A program made the position numbers and the translations under genes. Under the pieces are notes generated by a model. The model was not told where the DNA came from, did not search any database, and worked only from the letters and a program-made list of their open reading frames with translations. This document shows positions 1 through 8,656 of a DNA stretch of 64,000 nt, piece by piece. Source of the stretch: Bacteroidales bacterium. Lineage in GTDB: Bacteria; Bacteroidota; Bacteroidia; Bacteroidales; P3. Location of the stretch: NCBI GenBank assembly GCA_017480225.1, contig JAFVBB010000018.1, positions 1-64,000 of the forward strand. Direction: 5' to 3'. Numbering within the stretch: position 1 is the first letter of the stretch; every line of letters starts with the position of its first letter.

Positions 1-18
1 ACGTAACCCTCAACTGAC

Positions 19-1887
19 ATGGCAAAGATAGACTACAAGAAACTGCGCAATGAGCTTTACAAGCGCACAGAGCGATATGCCGAGAGTGTCCGCATCCTGT
101 ATGACCAAGCACTCGCAGACTTAGCCAAGGAGTTTTCAAATGTCGAGTATGACCCCAATGGAGTATTTTCGTTCGATGAGGTTGGAAAGTTCGGCAGGGC
201 AGATGCCATAATGAGGCGTTTAGAGAGCCAAATCCAGCAAGTGATTGAGAAAGGGGTGGTGTCGGAGTTTGGAGAGGCATACAGGGGCTGTGGCGAGCTT
301 GTGAGGCAGGTTATTGGTGAGAGGTTGGGCGGAAATGTGGAAGATGCGTTTATGCCAAGGGTGGCGAGTGGCAATGCGGCCAAGGCGTTCATCAGAGCCA
401 ACAGAGCAGGGAGCATCACTGCCTCGCAGAGGGTGTGGAATGGTGCCGTGCTGGGCCAGATGGAAACGGCGGTCGAAGAGGGACTAATGGACGGTGTTGG
501 AGCCAAGCGCATGGCCTCGCTGCTGGAGGATTATCTGGTCAATCCAGACGAGTGCTTTAGGCGCTTCCGTGTCAAGAAAGGCGTTGATGCCAATGGAAAA
601 TCCATGTATGGGCGTAAGTGGAAGAAACGTGTCAGCCACAATGACGGCTCTACGACGTGGAAAGATGCAGACCCACGCAACTACCCAAGTGGGCAAGGTG
701 TCTATCACTCGTCCTATAAGAACGCTCTCCGTTATGCCAGAACCACGACCAATATCGCGTACCGCAATGCCGAGCATGACCGATACCAAGAGTTTCCGTT
801 TGTGATTGCCATCGACATTCACATATCGAACAATCCAGGCCATGTACGCGACATCTGCGACGATCTGCAGGGGAGATACCCCAAAGACTTCCCTTGGAAC
901 GGCTGGCACCCCAACTGTATGTGCTACCAAGTGCCGGTGCTGGCCAGCAAGCCAGAAGTGGACGAAATGGTCGATGCTATTCTGGACGGCGAAGACCCGA
1001 ATAATGTAGAGGTAGAGGGAGTGGTCGAGGAACTGCCAGACAACTTTGTTCGCTGGGCGAAAGCCAACAGGGAGCGCATGGCTGCTGCCGAGGAGCGTGG
1101 GACACTGCCGTACTTTATCCGAGACTACAAAGACGAGGTGGATAGGGTGATAAGGAAGCACCTACCAAAGCTGCTGACCCCAGACGAACAATGGGAGGCT
1201 GTCAATGAACGGTTCGCGGTTGGTGGTCGAGTTCTTTACACCAAAAGTCCAGACATCAAGCAGATGTTCCTCGACAACCCCTTGTCCAAGTTCGGTGTTC
1301 TGGAGTTTGATGAGGCATTTGAGAGTATACTTACCGAATATGGGGATAAGGTTAAGGAGCGTGCCATTACCGTCTATGACAGGTGTGTAACACTCGATTA
1401 CAGAAGCGTAAAAGGTATTCGGATGGGGCGCACGTTTGGCAGGCTCAAAAATGGCGAGGTGAGGGTGGAACATGACGAGTTTATAATCCCAGACGAGATG
1501 CAAAATCACGGTATATCAAAGGCTGTTTTTTGCCACCTTTACGATGGCTACAAAAAAGCTGGTGTGGACATAATTCAAGTATGTGCCAACATAACCAATG
1601 GAGCATACACTTGGGCTCGGTATGGCTTCACGTTCCGGCATGGACAAAAATACCTCACTACCTTTATCGTGTCTGCTGGCGAGGTAAATAAGGTTAATGT
1701 AACGGAGGCTCTATCAATAGTCGAGAAATGGTACAAGTCTAACAGTCCCAAAGACCCATTTCCAATGAACTTGCTAACTGGCTATGATTGGTCGAGGGAT
1801 TTGTTCCATAAAACGACTTGGGAGGGCGTACTGAGGACTGACGATGTAATACAGATGCAGGCGTTTGAGGACTATTTAGGCATCTAA
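19..1887 (+). CDS. Phage minor head / head morphogenesis protein with an extra C-terminal domain
   Basis: 622 residues. The first roughly 320 residues look like the SPP1 gp7 / Mu gpF class of minor capsid proteins that sit next to the portal and help build the head. Visible support is the helical N-terminus and the diagnostic GWHPNCMCYQ segment near residue 295. Such proteins are often 250-450 residues, so the C-terminal 230 residues are extra. That part contains NHGISKAVF and, further on, NGAYTWARYGF, a pattern I associate with GNAT-like or polymorphic-toxin-like cargo domains; this is inference. The start at 19 is the first ATG in frame in the window. The gene is on the + strand and converges with the next gene, overlapping its 3' end by about 12 bases, while terminase and portal lie on the - strand. 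This is unusual for a head module and suggests an inversion or mosaic joint. Confidence 0.8.
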   Translation: MAKIDYKKLRNELYKRTERYAESVRILYDQALADLAKEFSNVEYDPNGVFSFDEVGKFGRADAIMRRLESQIQQVIEKGVVSEFGEAYRGCGELVRQVIGERLGGNVEDAFMPRVASGNAAKAFIRANRAGSITASQRVWNGAVLGQMETAVEEGLMDGVGAKRMASLLEDYLVNPDECFRRFRVKKGVDANGKSMYGRKWKKRVSHNDGSTTWKDADPRNYPSGQGVYHSSYKNALRYARTTTNIAYRNAEHDRYQEFPFVIAIDIHISNNPGHVRDICDDLQGRYPKDFPWNGWHPNCMCYQVPVLASKPEVDEMVDAILDGEDPNNVEVEGVVEELPDNFVRWAKANRERMAAAEERGTLPYFIRDYKDEVDRVIRKHLPKLLTPDEQWEAVNERFAVGGRVLYTKSPDIKQMFLDNPLSKFGVLEFDEAFESILTEYGDKVKERAITVYDRCVTLDYRSVKGIRMGRTFGRLKNGEVRVEHDEFIIPDEMQNHGISKAVFCHLYDGYKKAGVDIIQVCANITNGAYTWARYGFTFRHGQKYLTTFIVSAGEVNKVNVTEALSIVEKWYKSNSPKDPFPMNLLTGYDWSRDLFHKTTWEGVLRTDDVIQMQAFEDYLGI

Positions 1888-2205
1888 ATACGAGCCACAT
1901 TTCCTTACAAATGTATTCCAAGAAGGAAACTTCATAACCCACACAACATTTTTTTTGAATTCATCTGCTGTCATTTGGTGTGGGTAATCTTCAATGGCCC
2001 GCTTGAGGGACTTGTACTCACACATCGCCTTGTATATGTGCTTTACGTCATATTCTACAAGCAACTCCTCCATACACTCCTCGGGCTGGTTCTTTTCGGG
2101 CTTCCCGGCACGTCTGCGAATATCCGCAAGATAGCGGTCGTACTCATCCATCATTTCCGCCCGCTGCTCGGCAAGGCTCTTCTTTTGTGTGCTATCTGTG
2201 GACAT
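1876..2205 (-). CDS. Hypothetical phage protein
   Basis: 109 residues, charged and mostly helical, with no signal peptide and no membrane segment. I do not recognise a family. It is the last gene of a three-gene leftward unit behind the promoter at 2983-2990 (small membrane protein, DUF2335 protein, this gene). Its 3' end overlaps the 3' end of the convergent minor head gene by about 12 bases. Whether it is a phage accessory gene or an inserted moron is open. Confidence 0.6.
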   Translation of the reverse strand: MSTDSTQKKSLAEQRAEMMDEYDRYLADIRRRAGKPEKNQPEECMEELLVEYDVKHIYKAMCEYKSLKRAIEDYPHQMTADEFKKNVVWVMKFPSWNTFVRKCGSYLDA

Positions 2206-2220
2206 AAGATGAGGTGGATT

Positions 2221-2730
2221 TTACTCTTGCGATGGTTTGGCATCTATCGACGCTTTCTTGTTTTTCAAGTCGGCATCCATATGAACCTTGCCTCGAATAA
2301 AGAGAGTGACGAGAACAACCATCACGGCGGCAATAAGCGCCACGCCAATCCACGGCATTCCGACTATGAACAAGACGATGGCTCCGACTATGATAAGACT
2401 AGACAATATAAGGCCGAACACCTGTCCCCTTTCGTTGGATTTCAGTTGAGAAGATATTGCCATTTTCTCCAACTCCATACGATGAACCTGTTGTTGCTCT
2501 GCCATCTTCATGAAACGATCTGCACTGCCTGGCAGTATTTGCTCGTACCCTGCAATGAGTTTTGGGTGAGGTATTGGACCAGCAAACGTTTCCTGCTGAA
2601 CAATAGTAATGGCTTTGATGACATCTTTCTTCTTGCTATCTGGAACTGCATTCAGTATCGTTTCGATAGCATCGTCGTTGGCCTCTATTATTGCACCGTT
2701 ATTGGCCGTGGTATTGGGTGTTTCTTCCAT
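2221..2730 (-). CDS. DUF2335-type membrane protein
   Basis: 169 residues. The central part has the pattern of the DUF2335 family: FAGPIPHPKLIAGYEQILPG, then an ADRFMKMAEQQ helix, followed by two hydrophobic membrane segments around residues 105-150 and a short charged tail. DUF2335 proteins are small predicted inner-membrane proteins of unknown function that are frequent in prophages and accessory islands. It lies 15 bases upstream of the hypothetical gene at 1876-2205 and follows a smaller membrane protein in the same promoter unit. A role in superinfection exclusion or at the membrane during lysogeny is possible, but that is inference. Confidence 0.75.
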   Translation of the reverse strand: MEETPNTTANNGAIIEANDDAIETILNAVPDSKKKDVIKAITIVQQETFAGPIPHPKLIAGYEQILPGSADRFMKMAEQQQVHRMELEKMAISSQLKSNERGQVFGLILSSLIIVGAIVLFIVGMPWIGVALIAAVMVVLVTLFIRGKVHMDADLKNKKASIDAKPSQE

Positions 2731-2743
2731 AAATAGGTGTCAA

Positions 2744-2965
2744 TTAAAGAGATTTGACTGCCGTGTATAGGTCTTGCCCAATCGTTCCGAAATCAGATTT
2801 CAGCGCCGCCATGTCTGCGGCATACTCCGTCTCAGATGTGTTAAAAGTGTAGTAGCCCGAAAATATGCTCACCAAGCTACCTACACCAAGCAGGAATGAT
2901 GACTTCGCGAACAGAAAATCTGTTCTGCAACCCGATTTCTTCATTATGTCAGTATTGTTGTTCAT
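2744..2965 (-). CDS. Small membrane-associated phage protein
   Basis: 73 residues starting MNNNTDIMKK, with one hydrophobic stretch in the middle (SSFLLGVGSLVSIFSGYY). An ATG ten codons further upstream exists, but it lies inside the promoter motif at 2983-2990, so the internal ATG at 2965 is chosen. It is the first gene of the DUF2335 unit and ends 13 bases before the next start. I do not recognise the family. Confidence 0.55.
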   Translation of the reverse strand: MNNNTDIMKKSGCRTDFLFAKSSFLLGVGSLVSIFSGYYTFNTSETEYAADMAALKSDFGTIGQDLYTAVKSL

Positions 2966-2982
2966 TGTGATATATCTGTTTG

Positions 2983-2990
2983 CAAAAGTA
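2983..2990 (-). promoter_or_regulatory. Bacteroidota -7 promoter element
   Basis: On the minus strand the sequence reads TACTTTTG, matching TAnnTTTG, 18 bases before the ATG at 2965. It would drive the small membrane protein / DUF2335 unit independently of the upstream portal transcript, which ends at the terminator at 3196-3217. Confidence 0.6.
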
Positions 2991-3184
2991 CGCATTTTTT
3001 TTTATTCGTCAATTATTTTATTAAAATTTTATGCAACAATTCTGTATCTACATAATAATCAGTATTATCCGATTGGTGATATCAACAAGTTCGTCTCCGT
3101 AAACCTTACGCTATTCACCAAGATGCACTTCCGAAACATAATAAATTTATTATCAAACGCCCGAGCGAAGATAATGTTTCGATG

Positions 3185-3217
3185 ATGCAAAAGAGGGCTG
3201 CCGGCGTACCGACAGCC
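3185..3217 (-). terminator. Rho-independent terminator after the portal operon
   Basis: On the minus strand a 9-bp stem (GGCTGTCGG / CCGGCAGCC, one G-U pair) closed by a TACG loop is followed by CTCTTTTG. It lies about 30 bases after the stop of the 63-residue protein and would end the long leftward phage transcript. Confidence 0.65.
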
Positions 3218-3245
3218 CCGGGATAAATGAAAGAAAACTGAATTG

Positions 3246-3437
3246 TCATTTACGTTGAAACTGGCCATTCACACATTGCTTATCGAGGAACTGGCTCCAC
3301 TTCTCATACGGACACCTGCACAGGAATGGCTTGCGTGGCTCATAATTGGTCAGTTCATGGTAGTCGTAGGAGTGCTTGCACTCACAACACTTGCCGTGAG
3401 GGGCAGAAATTGGCTGTTTGAGAGGCTTGCGTGCCAT
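3246..3437 (-). CDS. Small cysteine-rich phage protein
   Basis: 63 residues with five cysteines, including HGKCCECKHSYDYHE and FLCRCPYEKW, which could coordinate zinc. It follows the portal gene by 11 bases and precedes the operon terminator, so it is probably co-transcribed with terminase and portal. The family is not recognised. Short Cys-rich proteins at this position may be head-assembly accessories or simple DNA/RNA-binding knuckles; neither can be shown here. Confidence 0.55.
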   Translation of the reverse strand: MARKPLKQPISAPHGKCCECKHSYDYHELTNYEPRKPFLCRCPYEKWSQFLDKQCVNGQFQRK

Positions 3438-3448
3438 GGGTGGTGAGT

Positions 3449-4900
3449 TTATAGGGTTGGTTCAAAAACATCCCTTACAGAGGCTGATTTACGCCGTTCA
3501 TCCTCTTTGTTTTTCTCTTCATTGATGCGCTCCATTTCCTTTTCTGCATTGTCGATGAGTGGCGACTGCTCCAGCAGGGTCTGCAGCGACATACCACCTT
3601 GGCCGAACTGTTTCATCAGACGCTCAACAACTGCGGCCACATCCTCTCCGAATGGCGGTTGGAACTTATGGGTGATATGAAGCTCCTCATAGCTGCCACT
3701 CTTCATGTCGAGTACGTTGCCCATGATAGACTTCATCAGATTGCTGGTACGCGAGAGGTAGTTGTCATGAGACTCCTTGCGCATGTCGGCCTTGATGGTG
3801 CCGAGCATCATCACATGCTCCAGCGTTGTACCAGAGGCGTTGGCAAGGCCACGCAGGTCCTCGATTGTGATGTTTGGCGTGAACGATTTGCTCATTGCTT
3901 GCTCGTCGAGAGCATCAATCTCATCCTGACGCGCCTGGTTTGCGTTTTGGCGTTCAAGATATTTGACATCACCACCATTCTTCAAGACGTAGAGTTTGCT
4001 TTCCTCTTCCTGCTTGGGCAGAGTGTTGGCAATCTCTGACGTTGCCACCAGTGCAGGGTCTGCAAAGTTGTCGTTGCTGTCAGCATTGCGAGAATAGGCA
4101 TCTTCAATACGGTCGATGATGGTCTGTGTACCATCCCATTCCACGTCTTGAATGAACACGATGACTGGTATCTTTTTGACGAAGTTGGTTTGCCTATCCA
4201 CTTCCCACGCGCCACCATTGACGCTTTTGCAATAGTAGATAAACTCTTTCGTGTAGACGTCGTAGTGGTAAACAGAACGTCTCTCGGCATCGAGAGTGGT
4301 GTAACCTCTGGCGAAGACCGTAAGGCGGTCGAACTGGTCAAATAATGTGTAGATGTCGTCGTTCTTACTCTTGGCCAGCACGCGAATGAGCATCTTCGCC
4401 TCGCCGTCCTCTTGGTAGGTATGGAACAGCATGGCGGAACAACCCTCGCATCCAGCAAAGCGCTTGGCCTCTCGCAGGTGGGCGTCAAAGTGGCTTTTTC
4501 CCAACTGGTCTGTGAGGCGCTTGAACTTCTCTTCCAGTTCGGCACTGTCCTGTGAAGCGTTGTTCCAAATCACCGGCTTTCCGTACATGAATACCAACGC
4601 TATCTCGTTGATGAACTTGTGGTAGGGAATGGCGATTCGGTTCACGTCTTTGTTGCGAATGAAGTTTCCCCTTTTGTCGTAGATGGCCTTTGCTGGGCGT
4701 TTCATTACCTTGTGGGTGTCGGTGTTGTACAACAGCAGGTTTTCTATGGCCTTGGTTGAGCGGTTTTCAAGCATACCGATGGCTCTGGGTATGTCTTTGT
4801 TGTCGAGCAGCTCCGAAAAGGTCTGCTGGTAGCCGATGGCGGCATTGATTTCGTTGGTAACTACACCAAAAATCCTTTTGATTGCATCTTTGAGTGGCAT
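3449..4900 (-). CDS. Phage portal protein (SPP1 gp6-like)
   Basis: 483 residues, the usual size of SPP1-type portals, which form the dodecameric ring at the head vertex through which DNA is packaged. Position directly downstream of terminase large subunit (4-base gap) and the overall portal pattern support this: N-terminal IPYHKFINEIA-type core, stem region, and a low-complexity charged C-terminus with an NEEKNKEDERRKS stretch. No single catalytic motif exists in this family, so the call leans on length, synteny and sequence character. Confidence 0.85.
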   Translation of the reverse strand: MPLKDAIKRIFGVVTNEINAAIGYQQTFSELLDNKDIPRAIGMLENRSTKAIENLLLYNTDTHKVMKRPAKAIYDKRGNFIRNKDVNRIAIPYHKFINEIALVFMYGKPVIWNNASQDSAELEEKFKRLTDQLGKSHFDAHLREAKRFAGCEGCSAMLFHTYQEDGEAKMLIRVLAKSKNDDIYTLFDQFDRLTVFARGYTTLDAERRSVYHYDVYTKEFIYYCKSVNGGAWEVDRQTNFVKKIPVIVFIQDVEWDGTQTIIDRIEDAYSRNADSNDNFADPALVATSEIANTLPKQEEESKLYVLKNGGDVKYLERQNANQARQDEIDALDEQAMSKSFTPNITIEDLRGLANASGTTLEHVMMLGTIKADMRKESHDNYLSRTSNLMKSIMGNVLDMKSGSYEELHITHKFQPPFGEDVAAVVERLMKQFGQGGMSLQTLLEQSPLIDNAEKEMERINEEKNKEDERRKSASVRDVFEPTL

Positions 4901-4904
4901 TGTG

Positions 4905-6359
4905 TTAAAGTATTAAATTTGACAAACGTTTTTCTAAATCATCTGGCAGGGCCACGTCCACATAGTCAAAGTAGCAGCGCATGAGCATTGCATCACGCCA
5001 GTCCGGGCTGTGGCCGATATCCTCTTTTATCTCTGCCTTTGGTTTGAGTTGCAGGCGGCCATCGCTGTCGCCGTTCCATGTCTGGAGCTGCTCAATCTCC
5101 AGCACGATATTCTCTTTCTCTTCCTCTGACACCAATTCAAGCTCAAATCCCACGTCGCTGTTGTTGATGTGCTCGGCAAGGCGGTAGCCGCATTGGGTCT
5201 GTAGGTTCATATAGTTCTCTGCCGTATATTCTGTCGGCTCCAGCAGGGGTGAGCCATTGTTTCGGAAGCCTATACAGCCAGTATGGTCTACAACACCTCC
5301 TCCAACGCCATCTTCGTCAGCAATGCAGCGAGAAGAGGGTATATGATAGAGCCTTTGGAAATGGAGAATACACTGCTCTATCTCTGTTGTCGAGGAGGTG
5401 TCGAAAGACCGTAAATCCACAACCGTGTAGCCATTCCATACGAGTATGATAGCCCGGTCTGATCCAAAGCGGGCAATGTCGGCAGTCAGATAGTAGTTGC
5501 CGTTGCGTATGGAGATTTTATTGCCGAATATGGCACAGATGTCGTCATACTGGCAGAGCGCATTTGGATTGTCTTCATAATCCCAATTACCCTTTAGCAG
5601 ACGTTCTTTCTTCACCTTATCTCCAATCTCGCGCAGCTTCTCGATGTAACCGCTATCAATGAATGGATTTTCTTGTACCAGGCACGGCATATAGCATTTC
5701 TTGGCATCCAGGATGCCTTTCTTCCACGGCTCATAGAAGATGCGGAACATCCAGTTCTTTTTGGGGTTGCAAGTAACGAACAGTTTGCCATGAATACCAT
5801 AGACATCATTCATCTGTCGGTTGATACGAGTGCGTAGGGTATCATAGGCATCAAAGCATACCTCGCCGGCCTCTTCTATCCAGCCGCTGGTGTATTCGAT
5901 GGAGCCGAGTGTTTCAAAGAATGGGTCGCTGGGCTTGCGCTCCAGAGCCACAAAGTCAATACGAGAGCCATTGTAGAATTGAAAGTAATTGTATCCGCCG
6001 TTGAAGTGATAGAGGGTGTCTGGTATCTCATACGCTTTCATGACCTTGTGGAATGTGGGTAGAGTGGACTCCATCAAACGTTTCAATACAGCACGGCCAA
6101 CGAAGTATCGGGTTTCGGGATATGCAAGTGCCATGAACAGCTCCCATGATGCACCAGTCCACGACTTGGCACCGCCGGCAGCTCCGCCATAGAGGAATTC
6201 CGAATGCTCGTTGTCAATGAGTATTTGAAGAGCGGACTCTTGTTTCTCGTGCTTCTTATCCTCTCGCACGGTAATAAAGTCGAACATACCACGCTTGAAC
6301 GCTTCCACTTTTATGGAAACGTCCAATGGCACTTCCGCTTTCCAAATTCTCGAACCCAT
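4905..6359 (-). CDS. Phage terminase large subunit
   Basis: 484 residues. This is the ATP-driven DNA packaging motor with a C-terminal nuclease. The Walker A-type loop GGAAGGAKS is at residues 58-66, SGWIEEAGEV is a good Walker B / catalytic Glu candidate, and TCNPKKNW fits the coupling motif. In the C-terminal half LTADIARFGSD is the first acidic nuclease motif of the RNase H-like fold, with DEDGVGGGVVDH as the second. It lies 6 bases after the small subunit and 4 bases before the portal, a classic packaging-module order. Confidence 0.92.
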   Translation of the reverse strand: MGSRIWKAEVPLDVSIKVEAFKRGMFDFITVREDKKHEKQESALQILIDNEHSEFLYGGAAGGAKSWTGASWELFMALAYPETRYFVGRAVLKRLMESTLPTFHKVMKAYEIPDTLYHFNGGYNYFQFYNGSRIDFVALERKPSDPFFETLGSIEYTSGWIEEAGEVCFDAYDTLRTRINRQMNDVYGIHGKLFVTCNPKKNWMFRIFYEPWKKGILDAKKCYMPCLVQENPFIDSGYIEKLREIGDKVKKERLLKGNWDYEDNPNALCQYDDICAIFGNKISIRNGNYYLTADIARFGSDRAIILVWNGYTVVDLRSFDTSSTTEIEQCILHFQRLYHIPSSRCIADEDGVGGGVVDHTGCIGFRNNGSPLLEPTEYTAENYMNLQTQCGYRLAEHINNSDVGFELELVSEEEKENIVLEIEQLQTWNGDSDGRLQLKPKAEIKEDIGHSPDWRDAMLMRCYFDYVDVALPDDLEKRLSNLIL

Positions 6360-6365
6360 GGTAGG

Positions 6366-6782
6366 TTACTTCTTTTTGGCTTTCTTTAACAGAGCCATCA
6401 TTGTCGCCAGTTCACTATTGGATAGACTGGAGAGGTCGAGGTCGTTGGTCTGTTTTAGCTCCACTTCCTCGCCCTCGGTATAACCACGTTTCTTGCCCTT
6501 GGTTTTTAGGTGGAATATAATAGCCGTCAAATTGGCATCCTTAATCTGCTCCATCAACTTGCTCTCGGTGAAGTCAATCAATGACTCCTCGACCTCTTTC
6601 ATCATGGCATCCAGCTTTGGGTCGTTCTGTCGCCATTCATAGAGGGTTGTGCGACTACAGCCAAGGGCAATGGCTGTTGCTGACATATTGGCCGCTTTCT
6701 TGGAATACACGTCAACTATGACGGAGACCTTCGGCTTTTTCTTCGTCGCTTTTTTTACATGTCCATTCTGTAAGTCACTCAT
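6366..6782 (-). CDS. Phage terminase small subunit
   Basis: 138 residues from the ATG at 6782; an in-frame ATG three codons earlier would overlap the preceding stop. An N-terminal helix-turn-helix (SATAIALGCSRTTLYEWRQN) is followed by an oligomerisation helix and a KGKKRGYTE segment typical of small terminase subunits that recognise packaging DNA. It directly precedes the large subunit. The upstream neighbour is the dehydrogenase-like gene with only one base between, so the putative modification cassette and the packaging genes are probably on one mRNA. Confidence 0.82.
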   Translation of the reverse strand: MSDLQNGHVKKATKKKPKVSVIVDVYSKKAANMSATAIALGCSRTTLYEWRQNDPKLDAMMKEVEESLIDFTESKLMEQIKDANLTAIIFHLKTKGKKRGYTEGEEVELKQTNDLDLSSLSNSELATMMALLKKAKKK

Positions 6783-6783
6783 C

Positions 6784-7983
6784 TTATGCAAGGTATTGGT
6801 TTAGGTAATCATATTTTGCTGACAATCTGCCATTAACGAACATTGTCGCCGACTGCAATTCCTCTGACAGAGAAAAACCGCCACCGAAAACCACATCCTT
6901 TACCATGTCGGAAAAGCTCTCGCTGGCTTCCTTTGCTAAAGCGTTTGGCAAATTGTCCACGGCCATCACTGAAATATTATCCCTGTTCTGGAACAAAGGA
7001 ACCTCATTCAACGAGTGGTCCACATCATAGAATGGCATGGCGTGGGTGGAGTAGCGTGTGGTCGTGGCAACACTGCCTTTCACGTCGCAGGTGATGTCAC
7101 CCACAACGCGAATACGATTGCTGTTGCCTTTGACCAGCCTCTCGTCAAGATACACCGGAGCGCCGTTCTGATAGCAATGACAGCAGAGCAAAATGTCGGT
7201 TACTTCGGCATATGGGAAGAAACGGCTGGAGAAACGCTCGGGATTGGCGTGGAATGTGGTAGGGTTGAAGTTGTAGCCATAGGTGTCAAAGGTGAGGTCA
7301 GCGGCCCCGACGATGCTATAGCAGGTTTCTTCGTTTACCATGAACTTAAATTTGCACGCCGGGACGTATTCAATGCCGATGGTGTTGAGAACTTCGCGAG
7401 TGCCAGATGCTACTCGTCCATATCCAATGACGAGGATCTTCACCTTTCTCTCCTTGATGGTAGCTGACACCTTGGCGAGGTTATCGAATATCATCTGCTT
7501 GGTGAAAGTCTCATCCAGCTTGGGTAAATTGTAGCACCCATACTTTTCACCGTAGAGACGCAGGGTGTCGTATGTCCCGGCAATGCCAGCCCAATAGCCA
7601 AAGGCGATCTTGCGCCGACCTTTGTTGTCTTTGATGAGTTCGTAGTCGGTGAATGTGATATGTTTCCCTTTGAGGGCCTCGAATAACTCTTTATTGTAGG
7701 GCGGTTTTTCGTCAAGGTGGCCGAAGAAGAAATAGTGTTTGTTAGGGAAGATAGAGGTTGTAGATGGCTCTTTAACGCCAAATATGATGTCGCAATCGGA
7801 GAGGTCGTTTGACACGGTTGCCCCACACGACAAAAACTCGCTATCGGGTATGATGCGAGTACTGCTGGGCTGTACGACAAACGATAGCGATGGGTCGGCA
7901 GCGAGTAGGCTACTGATTGTCCGAGGGGTCAACGGTGTCCGGCTCTCCAGACTTCTTGTTTCTCTTACTATTCCTATTCTCAT
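6784..7983 (-). CDS. Saccharopine dehydrogenase / lysine-ketoglutarate reductase-like enzyme encoded by the phage
   Basis: 399 residues. The N-terminus (MRIGIVRETRS, then SRTPLTP) is the alanine dehydrogenase / PNT N-terminal fold, and FGVKEPS, HYFFFGHL, FTDYELI and AFGYWAGIAGTYD match the lysine-ketoglutarate reductase / saccharopine dehydrogenase (L-lysine-forming) branch. A Rossmann segment KILVIGYGRVASG follows near the middle. Known family members reversibly condense lysine and 2-oxoglutarate with NAD(P)H; the substrate here is unknown. The start at 7983 fits the family N-terminus better than an ATG seven codons upstream. The first 74 bases overlap the end of the ParB-like gene in another frame. 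Its place between ParB/amidoligase genes and terminase is odd for a metabolic enzyme and suggests it makes a small molecule for DNA or protein modification. Confidence 0.75.
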   Translation of the reverse strand: MRIGIVRETRSLESRTPLTPRTISSLLAADPSLSFVVQPSSTRIIPDSEFLSCGATVSNDLSDCDIIFGVKEPSTTSIFPNKHYFFFGHLDEKPPYNKELFEALKGKHITFTDYELIKDNKGRRKIAFGYWAGIAGTYDTLRLYGEKYGCYNLPKLDETFTKQMIFDNLAKVSATIKERKVKILVIGYGRVASGTREVLNTIGIEYVPACKFKFMVNEETCYSIVGAADLTFDTYGYNFNPTTFHANPERFSSRFFPYAEVTDILLCCHCYQNGAPVYLDERLVKGNSNRIRVVGDITCDVKGSVATTTRYSTHAMPFYDVDHSLNEVPLFQNRDNISVMAVDNLPNALAKEASESFSDMVKDVVFGGGFSLSEELQSATMFVNGRLSAKYDYLNQYLA

Positions 7984-8656
7984 CGTCAAGTGCTTTTTTG
8001 GCAAGTTCGAGCAGTTTCTGAAATCTTGTGCTGGTGGACTTGATTTGATACTTGCGCTCTATGGCCTTCATCATCTTCAAATACTCCTCCTCGTTCTCGT
8101 TGGCGTCGGCGAGGATAACCATGTCATGCGAAGCGGTCTGTGCGTCGATGATGCCCAATAGCTCTTCCAGCAGGGCTTTCTCCTTTTTGTAGAACACCAG
8201 CGAGACGGAGTATTGTTCCTGCTCCACACCGAAGCCAACGTTGTCAATGGCGATTGGGGTGATTTCGTTGATGTCGATGTTGGCAAACTCCTTGAACTCG
8301 ATCGACTGGATTTGCTCAAAGAGGCGTTTGAGGATGCCTTTGTCATCCTCACCGTGGAGAGAGTTGTGCGATGTCTGCAAGGCGATCAGCTCGTCATGTG
8401 TCATTTCTTCTTCGTTGGCATAGATGACAGGAACCGTCTTGTAGCGGAGTTGCACGGCAGCACGGTAGCGGTGGTGTCCGCTGAATATCTGGTACACGTC
8501 GCCTTTCTTGACACAACCGATGGCAGAACTCAACCCGCCACTGATTTTGATATTCTCAACGAGGCGGTTGAAGTAGGCATCCGTCATCACATTGGCATTA
8601 AGATCCGACTCCTGGAGCTTCTCTATTGGTACTTCTGCTAATTTCCATTTAGCCAT
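7910..8656 (-). CDS. ParB-like (ParB/Srx fold) phage protein
   Basis: 248 residues. The N-terminal domain has the ParB/sulfiredoxin fold signature: VPIEKLQESDLNANVM, then YQIFSGHHRYRAAVQL near residue 55-70, where GHHRYRAA corresponds to the nucleotide-binding box of ParB-type proteins. The C-terminal 90 residues are charged and helical and end in a disordered tail. Stand-alone ParB-like domains in phages act as CTPase switches or nucleases and often accompany DNA-modification genes. It overlaps the start of the dehydrogenase gene by 74 bases and the stop of the amidoligase gene by 8 bases, so translation of the three is coupled. There is no ParA partner, arguing against a partition role. Confidence 0.8.
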   Translation of the reverse strand: MAKWKLAEVPIEKLQESDLNANVMTDAYFNRLVENIKISGGLSSAIGCVKKGDVYQIFSGHHRYRAAVQLRYKTVPVIYANEEEMTHDELIALQTSHNSLHGEDDKGILKRLFEQIQSIEFKEFANIDINEITPIAIDNVGFGVEQEQYSVSLVFYKKEKALLEELLGIIDAQTASHDMVILADANENEEEYLKMMKAIERKYQIKSTSTRFQKLLELAKKALDDENRNSKRNKKSGEPDTVDPSDNQ

